From contig NZ_JAAOWU010000003.1 in assembly GCF_013778505.1 (NCBI RefSeq), forward strand, positions 434,001 through 498,000: a stretch of DNA of 64,000 nucleotides, in the 5' to 3' direction. The notes beneath the pieces were generated by a model. The model worked only from the letters and a program-made list of their open reading frames with translations, was not told where the DNA came from and ran no database searches. Below are positions 38,664 through 47,135 of this stretch, in pieces. Every line of letters begins with the position of its first letter. The first letter of the stretch is position 1. The DNA is from Pseudomonas sivasensis (lineage in GTDB: Bacteria; Pseudomonadota; Gammaproteobacteria; Pseudomonadales; Pseudomonadaceae). The position numbers and the translations under genes are program-made.

Positions 38664-38728
38664 GCGAATTGGCTCGGGAGTGCTTAAATGTGACCGGCCA
38701 GTTCAATTGACCATCCAATCTGTCAGTT

Positions 38729-38761
38729 TCGCGCGCTCCCATAGTCGGCGCGCGCATTTTT
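38729..38761 (+). terminator. Hairpin with T-run after plsX
   Basis: CGCGCGC and GCGCGCG pair around an eleven-base loop, followed by ATTTTTT. It lies 65 bases beyond plsX and 30 before fabD, so it may attenuate rather than stop transcription into the fab genes. Confidence 0.6.
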
Positions 38762-38789
38762 GACGACCAGATCATTAGGGGCTTGTTAC

Positions 38790-39728
38790 ATGTCTACATC
38801 CCTCGCATTCGTCTTTCCAGGGCAGGGTTCGCAGTCCCTCGGCATGTTGGCCGAGCTGGGCGCGCAATACCCGCTGATCCTGGATACCTTCAAGGAAGCT
38901 TCCGAGGCCCTGGGTTACGACCTGTGGGCGCTGACCCAGCAGGGGCCGGAAGAGCAGCTCAATCAAACCGATAAAACGCAACCGGCCATCCTGACCGCTT
39001 CGATCGCCTTGTGGCGCCTGTGGCTGGCCGAAGGTGGCACGCGCCCGGCGTTCGTCGCCGGTCACAGCTTGGGCGAATACAGCGCCTTGGTTGCTGCGGG
39101 CAGCCTGACCCTCGCCGAAGCGGTCAAGCTGGTCGAGCGTCGTGGTCAACTGATGCAGGAAGCCGTTCCGGCCGGGCAGGGCGGCATGGCCGCTATTCTG
39201 GGTCTGGACGACGCCGTGGTGATCGAAGCCTGCGCCGAAGCGGCCCAGGGCGAAGTGGTCAGCGCAGTGAATTTCAACTCCCCTGGCCAGGTGGTGATCG
39301 CCGGTGCCAAGGCGGCAGTCGAGCGCGCCATCGAAGGCTGCAAGGCGCGTGGCGCCAAGCGTGCGCTGCCGTTGCCGGTGAGCGTGCCGTCCCACTGCGA
39401 GCTGATGCGCCCGGCGGCCGAGCGTTTTGCCGAGTCCATCGCAGCCATCAACTGGCAGGCACCGCAAATTCCCCTGGTGCAGAACGTCAGCGCGGCCGTG
39501 GCGGTCGACCTCGACACGCTCAAGCGGGACCTGCTGGAGCAACTCTACAAGCCTGTGCGCTGGGTCGAGTCGGTCCAAACCCTGGCCGCCAACGGCGCCA
39601 CCGAGCTGGTCGAGTGCGGCCCAGGCAAAGTCCTGGCTGGTCTGAACAAGCGTTGCGCCGACGGCGTGTCGACTGCCAACCTCAATACCCCGGATGCCTT
39701 CGCTGCCGCTCGTGCGGCGCTGGCCTGA
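38790..39728 (+). CDS. fabD: Malonyl-CoA:ACP transacylase FabD
   Basis: FabD loads malonate on ACP to start fatty acid elongation. The 312-residue protein has FVFPGQGSQSLGML at the start, the nucleophile Ser in GHSLGEYSAL (about residue 92), a catalytic His in SVPSHCELM (about 201) and the NVSAAV segment. It starts with ATG at 38790; the earlier start in the same frame is unlikely. It heads fabD-fabG-acpP-fabF. Confidence 0.97.
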   Translation: MSTSLAFVFPGQGSQSLGMLAELGAQYPLILDTFKEASEALGYDLWALTQQGPEEQLNQTDKTQPAILTASIALWRLWLAEGGTRPAFVAGHSLGEYSALVAAGSLTLAEAVKLVERRGQLMQEAVPAGQGGMAAILGLDDAVVIEACAEAAQGEVVSAVNFNSPGQVVIAGAKAAVERAIEGCKARGAKRALPLPVSVPSHCELMRPAAERFAESIAAINWQAPQIPLVQNVSAAVAVDLDTLKRDLLEQLYKPVRWVESVQTLAANGATELVECGPGKVLAGLNKRCADGVSTANLNTPDAFAAARAALA

Positions 39729-39752
39729 TCCCCGAACTTAGGAGAAGCCTGC

Positions 39753-40496
39753 ATGAGTCTGCAAGGTAAAGTTGCACTGGTTACCGGCGCGAGCCGTGGC
39801 ATTGGCCAGGCTATCGCCCTGGAACTGGGCCGTCAGGGTGCCGTTGTGATCGGCACCGCCACTTCCGCTTCGGGCGCCGAGCGTATCGCCGCGACCCTGA
39901 AGGAAAATGGCGTTCAAGGCACTGGCCTTGAGCTGAACGTGACCAGCGATGAGTCTGTGGCTGCTGTATTGGCCGAGATCACTGCACAGTTCGGCGCACC
40001 GGCTATTCTGGTGAACAATGCCGGTATCACGCGCGACAATCTGATGATGCGTATGAAAGACGACGAGTGGTACGACGTGGTCGATACCAACCTGAACAGT
40101 CTGTTTCGCCTGTCCAAGGGCGTTTTGCGCGGCATGACCAAGGCTCGTTGGGGTCGAATTATCAATATTGGCTCCGTAGTGGGTGCCATGGGCAACGCAG
40201 GCCAAGTAAACTACGCAGCTGCCAAGGCTGGTCTGGAAGGTTTCAGTCGTGCTTTGGCACGTGAGGTCGGCTCGCGGTCGATTACGGTCAACTCGGTGGC
40301 CCCAGGGTTCATTGACACCGATATGACCCGCGAACTGCCGGAAGCACAGCGTGAAGGCTTGCTGACGCAGATTCCGCTGGGCCGTCTGGGCCAGGCTCAA
40401 GAGATCGCGAATGTGGTCACTTTCCTGGCATCCGACGGTGCGGCATACGTGACTGGGGCTACAATCCCGGTGAACGGCGGGATGTACATGAGTTAA
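39753..40496 (+). CDS. fabG: 3-oxoacyl-ACP reductase FabG
   Basis: A short-chain dehydrogenase of 247 residues that reduces 3-oxoacyl-ACP with NADPH. It shows the cofactor motif TGASRGIGQA (residues 12-21), NNAGITRDNLMMRMKDDEW (about 88-106), and the catalytic tetrad Ser-Tyr-Lys in NIGSVVGAMG and NYAAAKAGLEGF. It ends with the GAAYVTGATIPVNGG motif. AGGAG precedes the ATG. Next is acpP behind its own promoter. Confidence 0.96.
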   Translation: MSLQGKVALVTGASRGIGQAIALELGRQGAVVIGTATSASGAERIAATLKENGVQGTGLELNVTSDESVAAVLAEITAQFGAPAILVNNAGITRDNLMMRMKDDEWYDVVDTNLNSLFRLSKGVLRGMTKARWGRIINIGSVVGAMGNAGQVNYAAAKAGLEGFSRALAREVGSRSITVNSVAPGFIDTDMTRELPEAQREGLLTQIPLGRLGQAQEIANVVTFLASDGAAYVTGATIPVNGGMYMS

Positions 40497-40608
40497 ATTG
40501 TGACGGATCGCTTCAAAAAAATGTCATACGAGCTGTCTAAAATCCGTTATAAAGCTGCAACTTAATTTATAGGCAGGTGGCGGACCGGGTACAGGGTGAA
40601 GCTTTCAG

Positions 40609-40636
40609 TTGAAAAGCTGAAAAGGCTTTCTATACA
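40609..40636 (+). promoter_or_regulatory. Sigma-70 promoter of acpP
   Basis: TTGAAA, 16 bases, TATACA match -35 and -10 consensus closely. Transcription would start about 45 bases before the acpP ATG, giving this heavily used gene its own promoter within the cluster. Confidence 0.65.
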
Positions 40637-40687
40637 CTTACCCACTGGCCAGCTGCCTGAATTTGTCCATTAGGAGTTAAACAAGGT

Positions 40688-40924
40688 ATGAGCACCATCG
40701 AAGAGCGCGTCAAGAAAATCGTTGCCGAGCAACTGGGCGTCAAAGAAGAAGAAGTGACCAACACTGCTTCCTTCGTAGAAGACCTGGGTGCCGATTCCCT
40801 TGACACCGTTGAGCTGGTGATGGCTCTGGAAGAGGAATTCGAGACCGAAATCCCGGACGAAGAAGCTGAAAAAATCACTACTGTTCAAGCTGCTATCGAC
40901 TACGTTACTGCCCACCAGGCGTAA
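40688..40924 (+). CDS. acpP: Acyl carrier protein AcpP
   Basis: The 78-residue acidic protein carries growing acyl chains on a phosphopantetheine arm attached at Ser in the motif [18 protein letters not shown] (about residue 38). All four ACP helices are present (N-terminal [13 protein letters not shown]-terminal [12 protein letters not shown]). The arm would be added by PcpS encoded at 21764. AGGAG lies upstream, and a terminator-like hairpin follows. Confidence 0.98.
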   Translation: MSTIEERVKKIVAEQLGVKEEEVTNTASFVEDLGADSLDTVELVMALEEEFETEIPDEEAEKITTVQAAIDYVTAHQA

Positions 40925-40953
40925 TAGTTTGTAGTCGTCGCTTGCTGTTAGGG

Positions 40954-40987
40954 AAAACCGCACTGCTGTAACGGCGTGCGGTTTTTT
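40954..40987 (+). terminator. Terminator after acpP
   Basis: AAAACCGCAC and GTGCGGTTTT form a stem with a short loop and a T-run. fabF starts 65 bases later, so read-through or another promoter must serve it. Confidence 0.75.
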
Positions 40988-41051
40988 CTTTAGCGGTGAT
41001 GAAAAAGTAAGCTCTGAAGCAAAGTGTCGTCATTAGAAAAAGGAGAGTGCT

Positions 41052-42296
41052 GTGTCGCGTAGACGCGTCGTAGTCACCGGTATGGGTATGTTGTCGCCAC
41101 TGGGTACGGATGTGCCGAGCAGTTGGCAGGGCATTCTGGCTGGCCGCAGTGGTATTGGTCTGATCGAACACACGGACCTTTCTGCCTATTCCACCCGTTT
41201 TGGCGGCTCGGTAAAGGGGTTCAATGTCGAGGAATACCTCTCGATCAAAGAGTCCCGCAAACTCGACCTGTTCATTCAATACGGCCTGGCAGCCGGTTTT
41301 CAGGCAGTGCGTAACGCCGGCCTGGAAGTCACTGATGCCAACCGTGAGCGCATCGGCGTGGCGATGGGGTCTGGTATTGGCGGTCTGACCAATATCGAAG
41401 AAACCAGCCGCACGTTGCACGATACTGGCCCTCGACGAATTTCACCGTTCTTCGTGCCTGGCTCGATCATCAATATGATTTCCGGCTTCCTGTCCATCCA
41501 CCTGGGTGCACAGGGACCGAACTACGCCATCGCTACTGCGTGCACCACCGGCACGCATTGCATCGGCATGGCAGCGCGCAACATTGCCTACGACGAAGCC
41601 GACGTGATGATCGCCGGCGGTGCCGAAATGGCAGCCTGCGGCCTGGGTATGGGCGGCTTTGGCGCGTCCCGTGCGCTATCGACCCGCAATGACGAGCCGA
41701 CCCGCGCCAGCCGTCCGTGGGACAAGGGTCGTGACGGCTTCGTACTGTCCGATGGTGCTGGTGCCCTGGTGCTGGAGGAGTTGGAGCACGCTAAGGCGCG
41801 CGGAGCCACCATCTATGCCGAGCTGATCGGCTTTGGCATGAGCGGCGACGCCTACCACATGACCTCGCCACCGTCTGACGGTGCCGGCGCTGCGCGCTGT
41901 ATCACCAACGCATTGCGTGATGCGAAGGTCAATGTCGATCAGGTGCATTACATCAACGCCCATGGCACTTCGACCCCGACCGGTGACTTGGCGGAAGCTG
42001 AGGCCATCAAGTCGGTGTTCGGCGAGCACGCGTACAAGCTGGCTGTCAGCTCCACCAAGTCCATGACCGGTCACCTGCTGGGTGCGGCGGGCGCGGTCGA
42101 GGCGATCTTCAGCGTGATGGCCATCAAGGATCAGGTCGCTCCGCCGACCATCAACCTGGATGAGCCGGATGAAGGCTGCGACCTGAACTTCGTACCGCAC
42201 GAGCCGCAACAGATGCCGATCGACGTTGCGATCTCCAACTCGTTCGGATTTGGTGGCACCAACGGTTCCCTGGTGTTCCGCCGGTACGCCGAGTGA
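41052..42296 (+). CDS. fabF: 3-oxoacyl-ACP synthase II FabF
   Basis: FabF condenses acyl-ACP with malonyl-ACP and sets the membrane temperature response. The 414-residue protein has the thiolase-fold signature with catalytic Cys in [12 protein letters not shown] (about 164), the two His in [11 protein letters not shown] and [14 protein letters not shown], and [11 protein letters not shown] at the C-terminus. The start is GTG at 41052 with AAGGAGAG upstream. pabC starts inside its stop codon. Confidence 0.97.
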   Translation: MSRRRVVVTGMGMLSPLGTDVPSSWQGILAGRSGIGLIEHTDLSAYSTRFGGSVKGFNVEEYLSIKESRKLDLFIQYGLAAGFQAVRNAGLEVTDANRERIGVAMGSGIGGLTNIEETSRTLHDTGPRRISPFFVPGSIINMISGFLSIHLGAQGPNYAIATACTTGTHCIGMAARNIAYDEADVMIAGGAEMAACGLGMGGFGASRALSTRNDEPTRASRPWDKGRDGFVLSDGAGALVLEELEHAKARGATIYAELIGFGMSGDAYHMTSPPSDGAGAARCITNALRDAKVNVDQVHYINAHGTSTPTGDLAEAEAIKSVFGEHAYKLAVSSTKSMTGHLLGAAGAVEAIFSVMAIKDQVAPPTINLDEPDEGCDLNFVPHEPQQMPIDVAISNSFGFGGTNGSLVFRRYAE

Positions 42297-43111
42297 TGCA
42301 CAGCTGGGTCGACGGTCAGCCAGCGGACAGCGTGCCCCTGAAAGATCGCGGCCTGGCGTATGGCGATGGCCTGTTCGAGACCGTCGCCGTGAAGGCCGGG
42401 CAGCCCCTGCTACTCGACCGCCACCTGCAGCGCCTTGATGAGGGCTGCAGGCGCTTTGCGTTCGTGGTCGATCTCGGGTTGATCCGCAACGAAGTGCTTG
42501 CCTATGCCGCCGCCCTCGGTGACGGTGTCCTCAAGCTGATCCTTACCCGTGGCGACAGCCTGCGCGGTTACGGCATCAATCCCGACGCACCTGTGCGCCG
42601 TATCCTGCAGGGCAGTCCGCCCGCCACCTATCCCCACGCCCATGGAGCCGACGGCATTCGCCTGTTTCCGTGCGCTACCCGTTTGGCCGAGCAGCCTTTG
42701 CTGGCCGGGCTGAAGCACCTTAACCGCCTGGAGCAGGTGATCGCGCGTGCCGAATGGCAAGATGTCGAACATGCCGAAGGTTTGATGCTTGATATGTCCG
42801 GCCGCGTCATTGAGGGCGTATTCAGCAATCTGTTTCTCGTGCGTAACGGCTTGTTACTAACCGCCGATCTGAAGCGTTGCGGCGTCGCGGGCGTGATGCG
42901 TGCCGAGATCCTGGACCAGGCACAATTGCTGGGCATCCCGGTGGCCGTGGCCGACATCACTGTCGAGCAACTGCGGCAGGCCGACGAAGTCTTTGTCTGT
43001 AACAGCGTGTATGGCATTTGGCCGGTGCGCGGCTGTGCTGCGATGAGCTGGCCGGTTGGGCCGCTCACCCGTAAACTGCAGGGCATTGTTCGCGCGCTAT
43101 TGGATATCTGA
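42296..43111 (+). CDS. pabC: Aminodeoxychorismate lyase PabC
   Basis: PabC is a PLP enzyme that releases pyruvate from aminodeoxychorismate to form p-aminobenzoate for folate. The 271-residue protein is of the fold IV aminotransferase type. It contains RGLAYGDGLFETV at the start, the Lys of the PLP site in LKHLNRLEQV (about 142) and the phosphate-binding EGVFSNLFLV and VCNSVYGIWPV regions. The ATG overlaps the fabF stop (TGATG). mltG begins one base after its stop, as in other pseudomonads. Confidence 0.93.
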   Translation: MHSWVDGQPADSVPLKDRGLAYGDGLFETVAVKAGQPLLLDRHLQRLDEGCRRFAFVVDLGLIRNEVLAYAAALGDGVLKLILTRGDSLRGYGINPDAPVRRILQGSPPATYPHAHGADGIRLFPCATRLAEQPLLAGLKHLNRLEQVIARAEWQDVEHAEGLMLDMSGRVIEGVFSNLFLVRNGLLLTADLKRCGVAGVMRAEILDQAQLLGIPVAVADITVEQLRQADEVFVCNSVYGIWPVRGCAAMSWPVGPLTRKLQGIVRALLDI

Positions 43112-43112
43112 G

Positions 43113-44234
43113 TTGATACGAAAACTGGTTGTACTGCTGCTGATCGGTCTGTTCTCGGCGGCTTTGCTGTTGGGGGTCTGCGCCTGGAAATACGACGCTG
43201 CCTTGAAGCAGCCGCTGAATCTGACCCAAGAGCAGTTGCTCGATGTGCCGGCAGGGGCGACTCCGACCGGCACCTTCAACCGACTGGAAGCCGACGGCGT
43301 GATCGATGGAGCCTTCTGGCTGCGTCTGTATTGGCGCTTCAACCTCGACGGCCAACCGCTGCATAGCGGCGAATACCGCATGACGCCCGGCATGACCGCC
43401 GAAGGCCTGATCGGCCTGTGGCAGCGTGGCGACGTGGTGCAATACAGTCTGACACTGGTGGAAGGCTGGAACTTCCGCCAAGTGCGTTCGGCCCTGACCA
43501 AGCATGAAAAGATCGTACAGAGCCTCTCCGGCCTGAGTGACAGCGAAGTGATGGAGAAACTTGGTCACCCTGGGGTGTTTCCCGAAGGGCGATTCTTCCC
43601 GGATACGTATCGATTCGTGCGCGGCATGACCGACGTCGAATTCCTTAAAAAAGCTTACAACCGCCTGGACGACGTACTGGCCCAGGAATGGAGCAAGCGC
43701 GCCCCCGATGTGCCGTACACCGACCCTTATCAAGCGCTGATCATGGCGTCTCTGGTGGAAAAAGAGACCGGTGTGCCTGAGGAGCGTGGCCAGATTGCCG
43801 GTGTGTTCGTCCGCCGTCTGAAGATCGGCATGCTGCTGCAGACCGACCCTACGGTGATCTACGGCTTGGGTGAGCGTTATAACGGCAAGTTGACGCGCGC
43901 TCACCTCAAGGAACCCAACCCTTACAACACCTACATGATTGCCGGGCTGCCGCCGACGCCAATTGCCATGGTCGGCCGCGAGGCTATCCATGCCGCATTG
44001 AACCCGGTGCCTGGCAGCAGCCTGTATTTCGTCGCCCGTGGCGATGGCAGTCATATTTTCTCCGATGACCTGGGTGCGCATAATGCCGCCGTGCGTGAGT
44101 TCCAGCTCAAACGCCGTGCCGATTACCGCTCGAGTCCGGCACCGGTGGTAAAACCGCCGGAAGATGCAACGCCGCCAACGGAAGCGCCCGCCGAGCCCGT
44201 GCTGGACACCACCGCGCCGCAAAGCCCGCAATGA
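43113..44234 (+). CDS. mltG: Endolytic transglycosylase MltG (YceG)
   Basis: MltG cuts nascent peptidoglycan and sets glycan length. The protein of 373 residues has one N-terminal membrane anchor (residues 3-22, LVVLLLIGLFSAALLLGVC), a LysM-like region, and the catalytic YceG domain with the Glu in MASLVEKETG (about 218) and TDPTVIYGLG, NPYNTYM, LPPTPI further on. The start is a TTG at 43113. The C-terminus is Pro/Ala/Glu-rich. The next gene in this cluster should be tmk, which begins 19 bases after its stop and is interrupted. Confidence 0.93.
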   Translation: MIRKLVVLLLIGLFSAALLLGVCAWKYDAALKQPLNLTQEQLLDVPAGATPTGTFNRLEADGVIDGAFWLRLYWRFNLDGQPLHSGEYRMTPGMTAEGLIGLWQRGDVVQYSLTLVEGWNFRQVRSALTKHEKIVQSLSGLSDSEVMEKLGHPGVFPEGRFFPDTYRFVRGMTDVEFLKKAYNRLDDVLAQEWSKRAPDVPYTDPYQALIMASLVEKETGVPEERGQIAGVFVRRLKIGMLLQTDPTVIYGLGERYNGKLTRAHLKEPNPYNTYMIAGLPPTPIAMVGREAIHAALNPVPGSSLYFVARGDGSHIFSDDLGAHNAAVREFQLKRRADYRSSPAPVVKPPEDATPPTEAPAEPVLDTTAPQSPQ

Positions 44235-44253
44235 CTCTGACTAAGGACTGCCT

Positions 44254-44295
44254 GTGACTGGCTTGTTTATTACCCTGGAAGGCCCGGAAGGCGCC
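44254..44295 (+). pseudogene. tmk: 5' remnant of the native thymidylate kinase gene tmk
   Basis: A GTG start 19 bases after mltG gives MTGLFITLEGPEGA, the beginning of a normal Pseudomonas thymidylate kinase, and then the reading frame passes into unrelated AT-rich sequence and reaches TAG at 44335. The break falls within the Walker A coding sequence (GPEGA-GKS). Nothing like the remaining 195 codons is seen to the window end, so the native gene is cut and its 3' part should lie beyond the right end of the inserted element. It cannot make an active enzyme. Confidence 0.88.
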
Positions 44296-44316
44296 TTATA
44301 TCTCTTTGTGGTTCAA

Positions 44317-44462
44317 CGTAAACCAGTGTCGTTATAGTCTCCTCTATAAAAATGTAAACTACCCATATAGGGTAATTATTTTGGTGATACGGCTTACAGC
44401 CCTTTTTGCACCTGCGTTTTAGTCCTTGACGCCTATCTGGCTCGTCTCCATCATGTAAACCA
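44317..44462. repeat. Repeated motif and palindrome at the element's left end
   Basis: Three copies of [C/T]GTAAAC[C/T]A occur at 44317-44325, 44353-44361 and 44454-44462, and a dyad TACCC-N5-GGGTA stands at 44359-44373. They lie within 170 bases of the junction, in AT-rich DNA between the tmk remnant and the replacement kinase, where recombinase-binding sites and the promoter of the element's first genes are expected. Another copy-like CGTAAACGA is at 49208, between the second recombinase and the HTH gene. Function inferred. Confidence 0.4.
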
Positions 44463-44491
44463 CTTAAGTCTTTCTGCAGTGGTGAATCTCA

Positions 44492-45127
44492 ATGTCAAAT
44501 GGATGCCTGATCGTCTGCGACGGTAATAACGGAGCTGGTAAATCGTCGGTGATCAAGCATCTCAGCGGGTGGTTGAGCGAGGCTGGTCATCACGTTTTAG
44601 TGACGCGTGAGCCTGGTGGAACTCCGATTGGAGAAAAGATCAGAGAGGTGGTACTTGATCCATCCACCCCTGAGCTTTGCGATACGACTGAACTGCTTCT
44701 GTTTGCCGCTGCTAGGGCTCAGCACCTTCAAGAGAAAATTATCCCAGCCATTGAGGGTGGAGCGATTGTGATCTGTGACCGCTTCACACCCGCCACCATC
44801 GCATTTCAGCACTTTGGTCGAGGTCTGCCATTGGATCGTGTACTGGCGATCAATGAGATCGCTCTGGGTGGCTTCAAGCCTGACTTGAATATCATTTTAG
44901 ATATCGATCCTGCGGTAGGCATGCAGCGTGTGGCCGGCCGGGGAGAGGTCTTGGACAGGATGGAGTTGCAGAAGGCTGAGTTCCTATCGCGTGCTCGTCA
45001 TGGCTTTCTAGTCCAAGCCCAGGAAAATCCAGACACCTTTGCGGTTGTGGACGCCTCTCAAAGCTTTGAGGCTGTTGCTGCAGACATAAGAGCGGTAGTA
45101 GAGGAGTTGTTGGCTCGCTTGGCATAA
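44492..45127 (+). CDS. tmk: Island-encoded thymidylate kinase
   Basis: The enzyme phosphorylates dTMP to dTDP, an essential step for DNA synthesis. The 211-residue protein is full length: Walker A GNNGAGKSS at residues 10-18, the dTMP-binding TREPGGTPIGEKIR (about 37-50), the DRFTPATIAF motif (DRX class, about 93-102) and the LID segment with Arg in QRVAGRGEVLDRMEL. Its sequence departs from the cut native gene (CDGNNGAGKS versus LEGPEGA). It stands between the junction and the recombinase genes, same direction, 13 bases before the first. It most probably replaces the function lost on insertion. Confidence 0.88.
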   Translation: MSNGCLIVCDGNNGAGKSSVIKHLSGWLSEAGHHVLVTREPGGTPIGEKIREVVLDPSTPELCDTTELLLFAAARAQHLQEKIIPAIEGGAIVICDRFTPATIAFQHFGRGLPLDRVLAINEIALGGFKPDLNIILDIDPAVGMQRVAGRGEVLDRMELQKAEFLSRARHGFLVQAQENPDTFAVVDASQSFEAVAADIRAVVEELLARLA

Positions 45128-45140
45128 CAAGGAGCCATAT

Positions 45141-47132
45141 ATGCGATACCTCTCCATGTATCACGCTGAGCTATCAGCGACGTCCGCAGATGCAAAGGTC
45201 ATCCTCGCAAATTATATAGAGCATCCGCTGTTCAGTTTTACGGATGCTTTGTGCTGCGGTTTTCACTACGTGTTTATAAAATATGTCCCAGATGTCAGTT
45301 ATTCGAAAGGGTATGCTCTGCGTTCGGCGATAAAGGATTTTCTAGATTTCAGGCAAGATCACAATAATAAGCTCCACCCTGACCTTCATCTAAAGGGGGT
45401 TGGGGATATCGGTGTTGAACAGTTTAAGCTTTTTATGGATAGGTTGCGGCGCAATGGCCAAACTCTCTATCCTGCGAGAAGCATAAGATCCGCAGTTTTA
45501 AAAGTGGCAAACCACAACGATGATGGTCTTCCACTGTTAACGTTGCCTAGCGTATTGATTAAAACTCAGGTGAGAGAGCCACTCGATGAGGCGGCCGACG
45601 CCAGTTTTTATGAATCGATGCGGTCGGAAGTTGATAATATGCGATTCATGCTTGAGTTTCGCAAGCAGGTTGAACTCGCTGAACCATATCGCTTGGACGA
45701 AATCCGTCCTTTGATCTCAGAGCTCTTGTTGATCAGTAAACAATCAGAATGGGTTATTGATCCTGCTCGAGCATTGAAGACTCTTATGTTGGATGGTTAC
45801 CCATTTAGGGTGACTAAATCCGACTCTACGGCATTGCGCAAAAAAATCCGAAAAATACCATATGTACAATCAATAACCCGTCCTAGCGAATTTGTATTAA
45901 GTTGCTGTCTGCCTTATAGTTATTCCATTCTCAGAAAGCAAACCCCAGACTCAATTGCTTATGATGATCTGGTGCGAATGTATTATCCTACTGCACAAAA
46001 TCAAGCAACTCTGGGGCTTTTCATTCAGCGACAGTCGAGTTGGAACAAAGAGACAGTTATAGCCATCGATAAAAATCACTTTCTGCACCCTATGTCTGAG
46101 GTTGCGCATTCTGATGTGGTTCTTGTTGTATCTGAAAAAGAAAAATCCCAATCTGCTAACAAAAACTATGCGTCTCCAAAACTCGCAAAAGCAATGTCAA
46201 CCAGATCGGATAGGTACTCCATTTTTAACTTGATGGAGCTTGCTAAGACTCTGTCAGAACCTCTCGCTGAAGTTGTGAATAGCTCGGACAGTTTCGCCCT
46301 GGATGATCCGCTGAGATGGTCGATATTCCTATGTCTATCTGAGCATGAATCTGACTGGCAAATCAAAGAGTCCGGCCCTGATATCAGAGTAAACTCGCTG
46401 AAAAATCAGAAATATTGGAACATTGGTGTCGCTGAGTTTTTGGGCAAACACCAACTGGTGGACGCCGGTGTGCCACTTACAAGCGCGATTGACCTGGAGG
46501 GGCGGCTTAGGGTGACGTGGGAATACTACAACGCCAAAAAAACCAAGCATCCCTTATCGCTAACCGCCCTGCAACTTGGCCATTCCAGCCTCGAGACCAC
46601 GAGTGCTCATTACGACAGTTCAGCCATGGCTATCAAGGATAGAAAGGTGCGCTATCGGAGCATTCAGGAAGAGTTGATGGAAAAATTCCGAAGTCATAAG
46701 TTTCACGGAATTGTCGGTAGCACTGTTCGGGCGAAGTCGGCTGATCCCACCTTTCGTATTTTTACGATCATGGGGCATGAGCGTGCCCTGTGGGCTTGTA
46801 TAGACTCGAGTAAGCCAGATTATCCAGATGCTGTTGAGCTATCCAAGAACGAGCGATGTACTCGACTGGATAAGTGTTTATCTTGCAGTCGTATCTACGT
46901 GCTTGGCGACTCATTACCTTTCCTAATGGAGCGGTTATCAACACTTCAGCGCGCGGTCGAGGCGGACGAAGGACGCCTTGAGGTGCACAAAGATGAAATT
47001 GAAATTTTGGAATATCTCCTTAGCATTTGGGGAAACCAATCTGCGATTGCTGAAGCGCTTGTTTACATGAGGGGATACGAGGCGTTACTGCCGTTTGATA
47101 TGCGCTCACTCATCGCCTACATTGAGGATTAA
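45141..47132 (+). CDS. Large tyrosine-recombinase-like protein, first of three
   Basis: A 663-residue protein, first gene of the recombinase operon. The C-terminal half has the end of a tyrosine-recombinase fold: ALQLGHSSLETTSAHYD (about residues 475-491) supplies the His and the candidate nucleophile Tyr. The first catalytic Arg motif and the His-x-x-Arg box are not clear, though RLRVTWEYYNAK may be a changed version of the latter, so it may be a structural or DNA-binding partner. A Cys cluster CTRLDKCLSCSR (about 573-584) could bind zinc. The next gene starts three bases after its stop. The position fits ginA of GInt elements. AT-rich codon use contrasts with the neighbouring core genes. 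Confidence 0.72.
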   Translation: MRYLSMYHAELSATSADAKVILANYIEHPLFSFTDALCCGFHYVFIKYVPDVSYSKGYALRSAIKDFLDFRQDHNNKLHPDLHLKGVGDIGVEQFKLFMDRLRRNGQTLYPARSIRSAVLKVANHNDDGLPLLTLPSVLIKTQVREPLDEAADASFYESMRSEVDNMRFMLEFRKQVELAEPYRLDEIRPLISELLLISKQSEWVIDPARALKTLMLDGYPFRVTKSDSTALRKKIRKIPYVQSITRPSEFVLSCCLPYSYSILRKQTPDSIAYDDLVRMYYPTAQNQATLGLFIQRQSSWNKETVIAIDKNHFLHPMSEVAHSDVVLVVSEKEKSQSANKNYASPKLAKAMSTRSDRYSIFNLMELAKTLSEPLAEVVNSSDSFALDDPLRWSIFLCLSEHESDWQIKESGPDIRVNSLKNQKYWNIGVAEFLGKHQLVDAGVPLTSAIDLEGRLRVTWEYYNAKKTKHPLSLTALQLGHSSLETTSAHYDSSAMAIKDRKVRYRSIQEELMEKFRSHKFHGIVGSTVRAKSADPTFRIFTIMGHERALWACIDSSKPDYPDAVELSKNERCTRLDKCLSCSRIYVLGDSLPFLMERLSTLQRAVEADEGRLEVHKDEIEILEYLLSIWGNQSAIAEALVYMRGYEALLPFDMRSLIAYIED

Positions 47133-47135
47133 CTT

